Below are positions 19,763 to 32,668 of a stretch of DNA of 64,000 nt, one piece after another (position 1 is the first letter of the stretch; each line of letters opens with the position of its first letter). Under the pieces are notes generated by a model. The model was not told the origin of the DNA. It saw nothing but the letters and a program-made list of their open reading frames with translations, and made no database searches. The DNA comes from Alphaproteobacteria bacterium HT1-32 (GTDB taxonomy: Bacteria; Pseudomonadota; Alphaproteobacteria; Rhodospirillales; HT1-32): contig WJPL01000001.1 of assembly GCA_009649675.1 (NCBI GenBank), forward strand, positions 2,066,469 to 2,130,468, given 5' to 3'. A program made the position numbers and the translations under genes.

Positions 19763-20698
19763 ATGACGGCGGCACCTTCATCAGATCTGGCCTGGCGGGG
19801 CAGCCTGCCGGATGTCCGGGGTCGTCTTGAATTTGATGCGGATATTGCGAAGGTCACCTGGTTCCGGACCGGTGGGCCAGCCGACGTATCCTTTCGTCCG
19901 GCAGATGAAGAAGATCTCTCTGCGTTTCTGTCCGGACTCGATCCGTCGATAGCAGTCACTGTGCTGGGAATCGGTTCGAACCTGCTGATCCGCGATGGCG
20001 GTATTCGTGGTGTCGTGATCCGGCTGGGCAAGGGGTTCAGCGGCATTCAGGTGTCGGAGGACAGCATCATTGCGGGAGCTGCGGCGCCGGATCGCAATGT
20101 GGCACTGGCAGCGGCGAAGGCCGGGCTTGCCGGGCTGGAATTCCTGACCGGAATTCCCGGCACAATCGGCGGCGCGCTGCGGATGAATGCCGGGGCCTAT
20201 GGCCGGGAAATCAAAGACATTCTTGTCGCGGTCCGGGCCGTTGATCGCAGCGGGCGTATTCACGAGATATCCGCCGGGGATATGGGGCTGACCTATCGCC
20301 ATTCCTCGGCGCCGGGGGACTGGATATTCACAGAGGCGAGGCTGACCGGAACGCCGGGGCAGGCAGCAGATATTCGCGCCGCCATGGACGAGATCGACCG
20401 GACCCGCGCCGCGGCCCAGCCGCTGAAAACCCGAACCGGGGGATCAACCTTCAAGAATCCGCCGAACGAAAAAGCCTGGCAGCTGATTGACCGTGCCGGA
20501 TGCCGGGGATTACGGATCGGTGATGCGCAGGTCTCGGAGAAGCACTGCAATTTTCTGCTGAATACAGGTCAGGCACGTGCAGCAGATATCGAGGCACTGG
20601 GCGAAGAAGTGCGCCGTCGCGTGCTGGAGACAACCGGACACTCCCTTGAATGGGAAATCAAACGGCTGGGTGAACCAGCCATGGAGGAGACGTCATGA
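19763..20698 (+). CDS. murB: UDP-N-acetylenolpyruvoylglucosamine reductase
   Basis: The 311-residue FAD enzyme contains TWFRTGGPAD near residue 32, GIGSNLLIRDGG near residue 71, GIPGTIGGALRMNAGAYG near residue 130 (FAD binding), YRHSSAPGD near 178 with the catalytic Arg, and GGSTFKNP near 227 with the proton-donor Ser. It reduces enolpyruvyl-UDP-GlcNAc to UDP-MurNAc with NADPH. The MurA enzyme that makes its substrate is encoded at 56-57 kb on the other strand. It overlaps ddl by 4 bases. Confidence 0.95.
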   Translation: MTAAPSSDLAWRGSLPDVRGRLEFDADIAKVTWFRTGGPADVSFRPADEEDLSAFLSGLDPSIAVTVLGIGSNLLIRDGGIRGVVIRLGKGFSGIQVSEDSIIAGAAAPDRNVALAAAKAGLAGLEFLTGIPGTIGGALRMNAGAYGREIKDILVAVRAVDRSGRIHEISAGDMGLTYRHSSAPGDWIFTEARLTGTPGQAADIRAAMDEIDRTRAAAQPLKTRTGGSTFKNPPNEKAWQLIDRAGCRGLRIGDAQVSEKHCNFLLNTGQARAADIEALGEEVRRRVLETTGHSLEWEIKRLGEPAMEETS

Positions 20699-21606
20699 CC
20701 AAGACTGTTGCCGTTCTGATGGGCGGATTTTCTGCCGAACGTCAGGTGTCACTGTCCAGTGGTGCCGAATGCGTCAAGGCACTGGAAAAGGGGGGCTATA
20801 ACGTCCGCCCGATTGATGTCAGTCGCGATATCGCCGAGTTGCAGGCGGCTCTGACGCCCCGTCCCGATGTCTGCTTTAACGCGCTGCACGGTCCGTATGG
20901 TGAAGATGGAAATATTCAGGGCCTGCTGAATTTCATGCAGATTCCCTACACCCATTCCGGCGTTCTGGCGTCGTCGCTGGCGATGGATAAACCGATGGCC
21001 AAGCATCTGTTTGCTGCGGCCGGCATTCCCGTAGCCGAAGACCTGCTCTGCACCCGTGAAGAACTGATGTCAGGTATCGCCATCGAACTGCCTTTCGTCA
21101 TCAAGCCGGTCAATGAAGGATCGAGTGTCGGGGTTCAGATCATCATGACCCGCGATGACATGCTGACCTTCTCGGACAATTACTGGCCCTATACAGGAAA
21201 GGTGATGGTAGAGCGTTTCGTCCCCGGCCGGGAACTGACGGTCGGGGTTATGGGCGACCGTGCGCTGCCTGTAACCGAGGTTGTGACAGACCGCGCCTTC
21301 TATGATTACGACGCAAAATACGAAATAGGCGGGTCAACCCACATTCTTCCGGCTCCGATTGACGAAGACTTAACCAAAGAGGTGCAACGATTGGCTCTGT
21401 TGGCACATCAGTCGCTGGGGTGCCGGGGCGTGAGCCGGTCGGATTTTCGATATGACGCGGAAACCGGCACGTTGTTCATCCTCGAATTGAATACCCAGCC
21501 CGGCATGACGCCAACATCACTGGTACCGGAAATGGCCATGTTTGCCGGAACGGACTTTGTAGAACTTGTCAGCTGGATGGTGGAGAACGCTGCATGCGAC
21601 GCCTGA
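20695..21606 (+). CDS. ddl: D-alanine:D-alanine ligase
   Basis: The 303-residue ATP-grasp enzyme shows HGPYGEDGNIQGLLN near residue 64, KPVNEGSSVGV near 137 and the C-terminal metal and substrate loop ELNTQPGMTPTSL near 264, all signatures of D-Ala-D-Ala ligase. It makes the dipeptide used by MurF. It overlaps murB by 4 bases and ftsQ by 13 bases. Confidence 0.95.
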   Translation: MTKTVAVLMGGFSAERQVSLSSGAECVKALEKGGYNVRPIDVSRDIAELQAALTPRPDVCFNALHGPYGEDGNIQGLLNFMQIPYTHSGVLASSLAMDKPMAKHLFAAAGIPVAEDLLCTREELMSGIAIELPFVIKPVNEGSSVGVQIIMTRDDMLTFSDNYWPYTGKVMVERFVPGRELTVGVMGDRALPVTEVVTDRAFYDYDAKYEIGGSTHILPAPIDEDLTKEVQRLALLAHQSLGCRGVSRSDFRYDAETGTLFILELNTQPGMTPTSLVPEMAMFAGTDFVELVSWMVENAACDA

Positions 21607-22499
21607 TCGGTAAAACCGATAAAGCTAATAAAGCCAGGGAAACGACCCGCGCGGAAGCTCACCGTGCGCGTAAATCCCGGCCGCCAAAAAAGCAGCTTGG
21701 TCTGCGCGGCTGGCTGTTGCGCGGCGGGTTCGGAATTGTCGCTGCCGGTGTGGTTTCCGGCGGTCTGGCTCTGGCCTGGCAGCAGGGTTATCCGCAGCAG
21801 GTGGTTGACCGCCTGCATCTGGCGGGCGTCAATCTGACGGGGTCGGCGGGTCTGACGCTGCGCCGGGTCACTGTTGAAGGCCGCTTGCGTACACCGCGTG
21901 CTGATGTGTTTGCAGCACTTGGCGCAACCCAGGGCGATCCCATTCTGGGCATTGATATTGATCAGGCACGGGCGCGGCTGGAATCCATCGACTGGGTTCG
22001 CAGCGCGGTGGTTGAACGCCGCCTGCCGGACCTCATCCATATTCAGATTGCGGAACGGTCGCCGGTGGCGATCTGGCAGAACCGGGGGCGGTTCTCGCTT
22101 GTTGATACAGATGGTCACGTGATCAACCGGCAGGATGTCGGGGGCTGGTCGCATCTGCCGATTGTCGTGGGTGACGGTGCGCCTGAACGGACCCGTGACC
22201 TGCTGGCAATGCTGGCAACCGAGAACCGGATGGCAGAGCGGGTTCGTGCTGCCGTGCTGGTTTCCGGACGGCGCTGGAACCTGCATATCGGTGATCCGTC
22301 GAGTGATGTGGAGATACGTCTGCCGGAGACGGACCCGGACAAGGCCTGGGCCTGGTTCGCCTCGTTACAGCGTGACCACAATATTCTGGCCCGCGATGTC
22401 CGCATCGTGGACCTGCGTACTCCCGACCGGCTGGTCGTGCGGCTGGCCTCTGACGTGGTCGAGGAGACACAGGTTCTCAAGGGTGGAGAAGACACATGA
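21594..22499 (+). CDS. ftsQ: Cell division protein FtsQ
   Basis: The 301-residue bitopic protein has a very basic N-terminal cytoplasmic tail (residues 1-40), one membrane helix at about 42-62, a POTRA domain beginning around LRRVTVEGRLRT near residue 87, and the conserved DWVRSAVVERRLPDLIHIQIAERSP stretch around residues 132-156, which should be read as the FtsQ beta domain entry. It links FtsL/FtsB to the divisome in the periplasm. It overlaps ddl by 13 bases. Confidence 0.92.
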   Translation: MRRLIGKTDKANKARETTRAEAHRARKSRPPKKQLGLRGWLLRGGFGIVAAGVVSGGLALAWQQGYPQQVVDRLHLAGVNLTGSAGLTLRRVTVEGRLRTPRADVFAALGATQGDPILGIDIDQARARLESIDWVRSAVVERRLPDLIHIQIAERSPVAIWQNRGRFSLVDTDGHVINRQDVGGWSHLPIVVGDGAPERTRDLLAMLATENRMAERVRAAVLVSGRRWNLHIGDPSSDVEIRLPETDPDKAWAWFASLQRDHNILARDVRIVDLRTPDRLVVRLASDVVEETQVLKGGEDT

Positions 22500-22524
22500 C
22501 CTCAGCAGTGAAAGTATCCTGAAC

Positions 22525-23775
22525 GTGGCGACTATCAGACATCGTACCGGCACCGTTGCCGCTCTTGACGTTGGTACCAGCAAGGTCTGCTGCATTATCG
22601 CCCGGCTTGATGAAACCGGGGTGAAGCAGATTGCCGGAGTTGGCCATCAGCTTTCGGCAGGTGTCCGGGGTGGCGTCATTGTCGATATGGATGCGGCAGA
22701 GGAATCAATCTGTGCTGCCGTCCATGCGGCCGAGCAGATGGCCGGGGAACGGATAACCGATGTCGTGGTCAACCTGTCCGGTGGTCAGCAGGAGTCACGC
22801 CTTTACGGCATGGAGGTTTCTGTCGCCGGTCATGAAATCAGTGACAACGATGTTGATCGCCTGCTGCGTGAATGGCGGCTGCACCATGATGATTTCGACC
22901 GTGAGGTTATTCACACGATTCCGGTTGGCTATAACATCGACGGCGTTGGTGGCATTCGTGATCCGCGTGGCATGTTTGGTGACAAGATGGGCGTGGATGT
23001 CCATGTGGTTACCGCCAATGGCAGCGCGATCCGTAATCTGGCGACCTGCGTCCAGCGCAGCCATCTCGAAATTGAAGCCTTTGTCTCGTCGCCGCTTGCT
23101 GCTGGTCTGGCCTGCCTGGCGGATGATGAAAAACAGCTCGGCGTGACACTGATCGATATGGGGGCGGGCTGTACCACCGTTTCTGTTTTCGTTGACGGTG
23201 AACTGGTTTTTGTCGATTCGGCTTCTGTCGGTGGCGGCCATGTAACCAATGATGTGGCCCGAGGTCTGTCGACCACGATCAGTCATGCAGAACGGCTGAA
23301 AACACTTTATGGCAGCGCCCTGCCGTCGCCGTCTGACGAACGCGAAATTTTGCAGGTGCCGCTGGTTGGTGAAGATGATGGCCGGGCGACCAATCAGGTG
23401 CCCCGGTCGATGCTCGGGCGGATCATTCGTCCGCGCATTGAAGAGATTTTCGAAATTATCCGCGCCAAGATTCACGATTCGGGTCTGGAACCGGTTGCCG
23501 GTCGGCGCGTTGTCCTGACGGGTGGTGCCAGCCAGTTGCAGGGGCTGCGTGAGGTCGGGTCACAGATACTCGACAAGCAATTGCGACTCGGAAGGCCGAT
23601 TCATGTGCAGGGCCTGGCCGAAATTGCCAGCGGTCCTGCTTTCTCGGCCTGTGCCGGTCTTATCAGTTACTTGTCCCTGGAACGCCCGGAAATTCGGGCT
23701 TTCAAGCGAAAACCCAAAAGAGAAACAAGTAATGCGTTCGGAAAGTTTGGACTTTGGCTGCGCGAAAACTTTTAA
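22525..23775 (+). CDS. ftsA: Cell division protein FtsA
   Basis: The actin-like ATPase of 416 residues begins with the phosphate-1 motif AALDVGTSKVCC (residues 12-23). It has DMDAAEESI in the SHS2/1C region, MGAGCTTVSVF near residue 212 (phosphate 2) and VVLTGGASQLQGL near 329 (adenosine loop). The C-terminal KFGLWLRENF is an amphipathic membrane-targeting helix. The frame is open far upstream over ftsQ, but the start must lie after the ftsQ stop; GTG 22525 is the only suitable codon. It anchors FtsZ to the membrane. Confidence 0.93.
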   Translation: MATIRHRTGTVAALDVGTSKVCCIIARLDETGVKQIAGVGHQLSAGVRGGVIVDMDAAEESICAAVHAAEQMAGERITDVVVNLSGGQQESRLYGMEVSVAGHEISDNDVDRLLREWRLHHDDFDREVIHTIPVGYNIDGVGGIRDPRGMFGDKMGVDVHVVTANGSAIRNLATCVQRSHLEIEAFVSSPLAAGLACLADDEKQLGVTLIDMGAGCTTVSVFVDGELVFVDSASVGGGHVTNDVARGLSTTISHAERLKTLYGSALPSPSDEREILQVPLVGEDDGRATNQVPRSMLGRIIRPRIEEIFEIIRAKIHDSGLEPVAGRRVVLTGGASQLQGLREVGSQILDKQLRLGRPIHVQGLAEIASGPAFSACAGLISYLSLERPEIRAFKRKPKRETSNAFGKFGLWLRENF

Positions 23776-23859
23776 TTAACCAAGTCATTCTATAAAGTCT
23801 TGAAGCGAATCGAAGAGTAGGGAAATACAAACCCTCAATCTTCCCAACGGAGGTTAGCA

Positions 23860-25434
23860 ATGCCCATCAATCTGTCGGTCCCGGAAGTGGAAGCCCATCT
23901 GAGGCCCCGTATAACTGTCATCGGCGTCGGCGGCGCAGGTGGCAATGCTGTCAACAACATGATCGAATCGGAGCTTGAGGGGGTCGAATTCGTTGTCGCG
24001 AATACCGATGCTCAGGCCATGGCCCAGGCCCGGACCGATCGTCGCATTCAGCTCGGCGTCTCCGTGACGCACGGTCTGGGGGCAGGCGCCCGTCCGGAAA
24101 TCGGACAGATGGCAGCCGAAGAATCGATTGAGGAAATCGTCGATCATATTCAGGGATCAAACATGGTCTTCATCACCGCCGGTATGGGTGGTGGTACGGG
24201 AACGGGTGCCGCACCGGTGATCGCACGGGCCGCCCGCGAACAGGGCATCCTGACGGTCGGCGTGGTGACCAAGCCTTTCCATTTTGAAGGCACTCACCGC
24301 ATGAAGCTTGCTGACAGCGGCATTGATGAACTGACCCAGTATGTCGATACCCTGATCATCATTCCCAACCAGAACCTGTTCCGGGTTGCGAACGACAAGA
24401 CCACCTTCACCGATGCCTTCTTCATGGCTGACGAAGTGTTGCAGTCCGGGGTTCGTGGCGTAACCGATCTGATGGTTCGTCCGGGCCTGATCAACCTCGA
24501 CTTTGCTGACATCCGCACCGTGATGAGCGAGATGGGCAAGGCGATGATGGGCACCGGCGAAGCCGAAGGCGAAAACCGCGCCCGCGAATGTGCCGAGAAG
24601 GCGCTTTGCAACCCGCTGCTTGATGACACCTCCATGAAGGGTGCCCGCGGTGTGCTGATCAACATCACCGGTGGCCCGGATCTGGCGCTGCTGGAAGTTG
24701 ACGAAGCTGCCAACCGTATCCGTGAAGAAGTTGACCCGAATGCCCGTATCACTTTCGGTGCGACGTTCGATCCGGACATGGAAGGCAAGATGCGTATCTC
24801 TGTTGTGGCAACAGGTATCGACTCGGAAGCGGCTGAACGCCCGCGCCCGGTGCTGATCAACACCATGACAAACCCGCCGCGTGTCACGCAGACCGTTGAA
24901 GAGCCGGAAGACGAAGTTGATGTGGTCACTCAGGAGCCGCTGCTTGCGGCGATTGAACACAGCATGCGTGACAGTGACGTGGAAGAAGTAGCAGCCGACG
25001 AATCGGTGGACGACACCGTGGTTGAAATGCAGGAAGCACCGAAGGCTGCCCCGCAGCCGGTTGCCCGCGAAGCTGCTGCTGAACCGGCTGCCGCTCCGCA
25101 GGAACGCCCATATATTCCACGGGCCCCGGCAACTGCCAGAACGCCTGCTGCGGTCCGTCCGGATCCGATGGCCGAAGCCGACATGATGAATGGCGGCAGC
25201 GGAGGCGATGCCCGCAAGACCGGTCCGTCCCTGTTTTCGAAGGTGACGGGACAGAGCTGGATGCGGCGTGGTCCGGAGCCGGTTGATTCGCCAGCCGAGC
25301 CGGTGGCACAGAAGGCCCCGGAAGCCCCGCGTCCGAAGCTGAGCGGAATGACCCCGAGCGAGCGTCCGTCAAAGTCCAGTGCTGATGACGATCTGCTTGA
25401 AATTCCAGCCTTTTTGCGGCGTCAGGCCAACTGA
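23860..25434 (+). CDS. ftsZ: Cell division protein FtsZ
   Basis: The 524-residue tubulin homologue has the GTP-binding loop GGGTGTG at residues 110-116 and the C-terminal conserved peptide [11 protein letters not shown] used for FtsA binding. Between about 330 and 500 it has a long acidic, Ala/Pro-rich linker, longer than in E. coli FtsZ but usual for alphaproteobacteria. The ribosome binding site GGAGG at 23849-23853 is strong. An 84-base gap from ftsA contains a GANTC site (GAATC, 23807-23811), so ftsZ may have its own promoter. Confidence 0.97.
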   Translation: MPINLSVPEVEAHLRPRITVIGVGGAGGNAVNNMIESELEGVEFVVANTDAQAMAQARTDRRIQLGVSVTHGLGAGARPEIGQMAAEESIEEIVDHIQGSNMVFITAGMGGGTGTGAAPVIARAAREQGILTVGVVTKPFHFEGTHRMKLADSGIDELTQYVDTLIIIPNQNLFRVANDKTTFTDAFFMADEVLQSGVRGVTDLMVRPGLINLDFADIRTVMSEMGKAMMGTGEAEGENRARECAEKALCNPLLDDTSMKGARGVLINITGGPDLALLEVDEAANRIREEVDPNARITFGATFDPDMEGKMRISVVATGIDSEAAERPRPVLINTMTNPPRVTQTVEEPEDEVDVVTQEPLLAAIEHSMRDSDVEEVAADESVDDTVVEMQEAPKAAPQPVAREAAAEPAAAPQERPYIPRAPATARTPAAVRPDPMAEADMMNGGSGGDARKTGPSLFSKVTGQSWMRRGPEPVDSPAEPVAQKAPEAPRPKLSGMTPSERPSKSSADDDLLEIPAFLRRQAN

Positions 25435-25483
25435 TTAACCAGCTGTAAACGACGTTACAAACTGAAACAATGTTTGAGTTGAG

Positions 25484-25519
25484 CGCTCCATCCGTCCCCC
25501 ATAGGGTGCAGATGGAGCG
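25484..25519 (+). terminator. Probable hairpin terminator after ftsZ
   Basis: CGCTCCATC (25484-25492) and GATGGAGCG (25511-25519) form a perfect 9-bp stem with an 18-base loop that can itself fold through CCC/GGG, followed by TTTCACGTTTT. The T tract is interrupted, so termination may be partial. Its place 50 bases after the ftsZ stop would close the dcw cluster. Confidence 0.55.
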
Positions 25520-25591
25520 TTTCACGTTTTAAGGCTCCGCTGCGGGGTGCCTGCGGCAGATTAACCGGGTGTTACGGGGAATAATAATACG

Positions 25592-26536
25592 ATGGCTCAG
25601 ATGCCTGCGCCTCAGACAGAATTCACACCGGGTGATGCTCCGGTTTTGCAGACCACAATCGCTGACCGAGCAACGGTCGCGGGCGTTGGCCTGCATTCCG
25701 GCCATCCGGTTCGCATGACACTGGCACCCGCCGCGGCTGACAGTGGCATCATCTTTGTTCGTACCGATCTCGACAATGCCGAAGTCCCGGCTCTCTGGGA
25801 CCGTGTTACCGACACCATGCTCTGCACCCGTATCACCGGCGATGAAGGTGTCGATGTTGGTACGGTTGAACATCTCATGGCCGCGCTTGCCGGCTGTCGT
25901 ATTGATAATCTCCGTATTGAACTCGACGGCCCGGAAGTTCCGATCATGGATGGCAGCTCCGAAGCTTTCGTTCAACTGATCGACCAGACCGGCGTGCAGT
26001 TGCTGTCGTCAGAACGCCGCGCCATCAAGGTCCTCAAGACCATCGAGATTGAACAGGATGGCAAACTGGCCCGCCTGGAACCAGCAGACCGGTTTGAACT
26101 GAATTTCGAGATTGATTTTGATCATGCCGCCATCGGTCGCCAGAGCCGTGGCCTGACCTTCGTCAACGGCGCCTTCAAATCCCAGATCAGCCGTGCCCGC
26201 ACATTCGGTTTCCTGCATGAGGTCGAGCATCTGCAGAAACTTGGTCTGGCCCGTGGCGGTTCACTGGAAAATGCGATCGTGGTCGACAAGAACGGCGTCA
26301 TGAATGACGACGGTCTGCGCTTCGACGACGAGTTCGTTCGTCACAAAATTCTCGACTCCGTCGGCGATCTCTACCTTGCAGGGGCGCCGATCCTCGGTCG
26401 CTTCCACGGTGTGCGTGCCGGACATGCGCTGAACAACAGCCTGCTTCGTGCCCTGTTTGCTGATCCGGAAGCCTGGGAATATGTCCCGCTGGCCGGTTCT
26501 TCCGACTATGCCGTTGAACGCAAGGCTGCTGAATAA
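25592..26536 (+). CDS. lpxC: UDP-3-O-acyl-N-acetylglucosamine deacetylase
   Basis: The 314-residue zinc enzyme has the motif TVEHLMAAL near residue 89 with the first zinc His, HKILDSVGDLYLAG near residue 251 with the second His and the Asp ligand, and GHALNNSLL near 276 with the general His. It begins with ATIADRATVAGVGLHSG-type sequence usual for LpxC after a short N-terminal extension. It commits precursors to lipid A. The position after ftsZ is conserved in proteobacteria. Confidence 0.95.
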   Translation: MAQMPAPQTEFTPGDAPVLQTTIADRATVAGVGLHSGHPVRMTLAPAAADSGIIFVRTDLDNAEVPALWDRVTDTMLCTRITGDEGVDVGTVEHLMAALAGCRIDNLRIELDGPEVPIMDGSSEAFVQLIDQTGVQLLSSERRAIKVLKTIEIEQDGKLARLEPADRFELNFEIDFDHAAIGRQSRGLTFVNGAFKSQISRARTFGFLHEVEHLQKLGLARGGSLENAIVVDKNGVMNDDGLRFDDEFVRHKILDSVGDLYLAGAPILGRFHGVRAGHALNNSLLRALFADPEAWEYVPLAGSSDYAVERKAAE

Positions 26537-26797
26537 GTTTTCGCGTTTTCCGCATAACGCCCCCAGATTTTCAGAAAACCACGGACCGCATATTGCTGTC
26601 CGGCGCTTTGCGTACGGGCGGATGCCCTGTCGGTGCGGGAATAGCCTGAAAAGCCGGGCTGAATAGCATATCCCAAAATTGCAGCCATGCCGGTGATGTT
26701 TCGCCGGGGCAACAATTCCCTGCCTCCACTTGCGCCACAGGGCATGGTGAACGATATTGGAGCCTGTGATCTCCGGCATTTTTTGCGGACGAATGAA

Positions 26798-27850
26798 ATG
26801 AATACTCAACGGCTCATCGCGCCCCTTGCGGCAGCGCTCCTGTTTGGTGTGGCAGCCTGCAGTTCTGACAAGCCCGAATATGTCGAAAAGCCTGTGGAGG
26901 AACTCTACAACACGGCGCTTGGCTCCCTGAACAATGAAGAGTTCAAGGAAGCCGCAAAACAGTTCGACGAGGTTGAGCGGCAGCATCCCTATTCCGTCTG
27001 GGCGACCAAGGCACAGCTGATGTCGGCCTATGCCTATTATCAGGATGACGAGTATGACAGCGCCATCATTGCGCTGGACCGGTTCATTCAGCTGCATCCC
27101 GGTAACCGGGATATCGGTTATGCCTATTATCTGAAGGCACTCAGCTACTACGAACAGATTTCCGATATCGAACGTGATCAGAAGATGACCCGTCTGGCGC
27201 TGGATGCGCTGGAAGAAGTGGTGAACCGATTCCCGGACAGCCGGTATGGGCGTGATGCGAAGATCAAGGTCGATCTGACGCTGGACCACCTTGCCGGCAA
27301 GGAAATGGAAGTTGGCCGGTTTTATCAGACACGTCATCATTATCCGGCAGCCATCAACCGTTTCCGGGCTGTCCTGCAGAATTATCAGACCACCACGCAT
27401 GTGCCGGAAGCTTTGGCGCGTATGACGGAGGCTTATCTGGCGCTCGGGCTGATTGAGGAAGCGCGGAAGTCTGCTGCGGTGCTCGGGCATAATTTCCCGG
27501 GCAGTGACTGGTATCAGGAAAGCTTTGCCCTGTTGGGAGACCCGGCAGTGTCGGGCGACAGCACGGCGCAGCCGGCCGGCCAGCAGGCCAAGGCCGACGA
27601 TGGCAGCTGGTATAATCCGGTCACCTGGTTCACCCCGGCAGCAAAGCCGCGTGTGGCACAGAATCGCGATGTCCTGCCGCCGGAAAATCTGGGTATTACG
27701 AGCAAGTCAAAGACGGCAGAGCCTGCTGATCCCGCTGATCCCGCGGACCCGGCAGAACCGACCAAAACTGTTGAAGCCAAGGATACGGATGCAAAGAAAT
27801 CGGGGGAGAAATCTGTACCCTGGTATAATCCGGGCGGATGGTTCAACTGA
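26798..27850 (+). CDS. bamD: Outer membrane assembly lipoprotein BamD with an extended tail
   Basis: The 350-residue protein starts at ATG 26798, where the signal peptide ends in a lipobox with Cys21 (GVAAC). TPR-type helices follow (about 40-245), including YYLKALSYYEQISDIERDQKMT, a conserved BamD stretch. BamD feeds unfolded porins to BamA in the BAM complex. The tail beyond about residue 250 is unusual: two copies of a W-Y-N-P motif (SWYNPVTWF and PWYNPGGWF) flank a PADPADPADPAEP repeat. In-frame codons upstream to 26687 are not used. The 261-base gap before it shows no clear element. Confidence 0.92.
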   Translation: MNTQRLIAPLAAALLFGVAACSSDKPEYVEKPVEELYNTALGSLNNEEFKEAAKQFDEVERQHPYSVWATKAQLMSAYAYYQDDEYDSAIIALDRFIQLHPGNRDIGYAYYLKALSYYEQISDIERDQKMTRLALDALEEVVNRFPDSRYGRDAKIKVDLTLDHLAGKEMEVGRFYQTRHHYPAAINRFRAVLQNYQTTTHVPEALARMTEAYLALGLIEEARKSAAVLGHNFPGSDWYQESFALLGDPAVSGDSTAQPAGQQAKADDGSWYNPVTWFTPAAKPRVAQNRDVLPPENLGITSKSKTAEPADPADPADPAEPTKTVEAKDTDAKKSGEKSVPWYNPGGWFN

Positions 27851-27873
27851 CCGGGCGCTGGTACTGACCCGCC

Positions 27874-31619
<3,746 letters not shown>

Positions 31620-31902
31620 CGATCCTACCTCACGAACGTGTTCTCGTTGGTGGATTGTGTGAATTATGGGGGTAAGTTGTTAACTTAATTTTCTTGAACA
31701 TTTATGATTCAATGATATGTTGCGCTCCCTTAAGTTTGAAAATTGTTTAATATCAAATACTTAGAAAAAAAACTAATATGCGCAACTTCGTTTGGGCATA
31801 TTTTTTTGTTTTGATTTTAGCGATTTCTTAAGTGTTGTGATCCGAATTGTGAGATGATTCAATTCGATTCGAGTTGTTTTGAGATATGAACGGGGGTTCG
31901 TA
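31620..31902. other. AT-rich leader upstream of pyrF
   Basis: Counting bases 31681-31860 gives 51 G or C in 180 (28%), against 39 of 60 (65%) in a sample of trpF. The first 55 bases after ligA are still of native composition. The segment contains a hairpin with T tract (31775-31811), a candidate promoter TTGAAC-16-TATGTT (31694-31721), and a perfect inverted repeat GAATTG/CAATTC (31844-31849 and 31860-31865). No gene is evident apart from a 19-codon frame that overlaps the ligA stop (31616-31675). Confidence 0.75.
31775..31811 (+). terminator. Intrinsic terminator or attenuator hairpin before pyrF
   Basis: AATATGC (31775-31781) and GCATATT (31796-31802) pair perfectly, the stem continues through CAA/TTG after one mismatch, and TTTTTGTTTT follows. 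It lies 90 bases before the pyrF start. It may end transcription from upstream, or act as an attenuator if the promoter near 31700 is used. Confidence 0.5.
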
Positions 31903-32661
31903 ATGAGAGCGCATAATGCCAAAAAGATTTTTTGCGCACTTGATACTGGTGACTTTGACAAAGCTGTTGAAGTTTCTAATTCAATCGGCGGAGAAATCGG
32001 TGGTCTCAAGATTGGGTTGGAATTTTTCGTAAATTGCGGTCCTGATCGAGTGCTGGAACTTAGAGAGAAAAATCTCCCAATTTTTCTGGATTTGAAGTTC
32101 CATGATATTCCGAACACCGTAGCAGGTGCGATCCGTTCCTCCATGCGTTGTAAGCCGTTTATGCTAAATGTTCATTGCCAGGGCGGCTATGAAATGATGA
32201 AGAGAGCTAAAGAAACGGCAGATGAAGTTGCAGATAAAATGGGAATTACGCCTCCGTTAGTGATAGGCGTGACGGTGCTAACGAGCCTTGATGATCAGCA
32301 TTTCAAGAGCATCGGAGTTGATATGACTGCGGAAGAAAAGGTCTTGATCTTGGCTGGTCAAGCTAAGGAAGCAGGGCTTGATGGGGTCGTTTGTTCTGGG
32401 CTTGAAGTGGAAAAAGTGAAAAGTAACTTTGGAAAAGATTTTAAAACTATTGTCCCCGGATTGCGTCCTCCTTGGGTTCAAGGTGATGATCAAAAAAGGA
32501 CAATGAAGCCTAGTGATGCCTTAAGAGCAGGTGCTGATTATCTAGTGATTGGGCGGCCAATCACTATGCCAGACCCAAGGCAGTTTAAGACCCCTTTGGA
32601 TGCATTGCTGAAAATCGTTGCAGATATGAACTTGGTTGATTTAGAAGCGGAAGCTGCCTAA
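31903..32661 (+). CDS. pyrF: Orotidine 5'-phosphate decarboxylase, AT-rich and probably acquired
   Basis: The 252-residue enzyme carries the catalytic signature DLKFHDIPNT at residues 63-72 with Lys65 and the Asp network, GLKIG near 34, and the C-terminal phosphate-binding segment VPGLRPPW with DYLVIGRPIT. It converts OMP to UMP. Codons are AT-rich (26 of 60 G or C in 32161-32220), unlike every neighbour. I chose ATG 31903 (MRAHNAKKIF); the frame opens at 31879. trpF follows after 7 bases. A pyrF-trpF neighbourhood is common in alphaproteobacteria, so the locus appears native while the gene does not. Confidence 0.93.
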   Translation: MRAHNAKKIFCALDTGDFDKAVEVSNSIGGEIGGLKIGLEFFVNCGPDRVLELREKNLPIFLDLKFHDIPNTVAGAIRSSMRCKPFMLNVHCQGGYEMMKRAKETADEVADKMGITPPLVIGVTVLTSLDDQHFKSIGVDMTAEEKVLILAGQAKEAGLDGVVCSGLEVEKVKSNFGKDFKTIVPGLRPPWVQGDDQKRTMKPSDALRAGADYLVIGRPITMPDPRQFKTPLDALLKIVADMNLVDLEAEAA

Positions 32662-32668
32662 GCACTTC

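Noticed and set aside
22135-22524. N-terminal extension of ftsA over ftsQ
   Set aside because: The frame is open because of GC-rich bias; family similarity begins after the GTG at 22525, and ftsQ occupies this stretch.
26261-27490. 409-codon minus-strand frame over lpxC and bamD
   Set aside because: Antisense to two well-supported genes; no recognisable domain.
27720-27800. Frameshift or sequencing artefact in the bamD tail
   Set aside because: The PADP repeat is in frame, codon use is normal, and the same W-Y-N-P motif lies on both sides.
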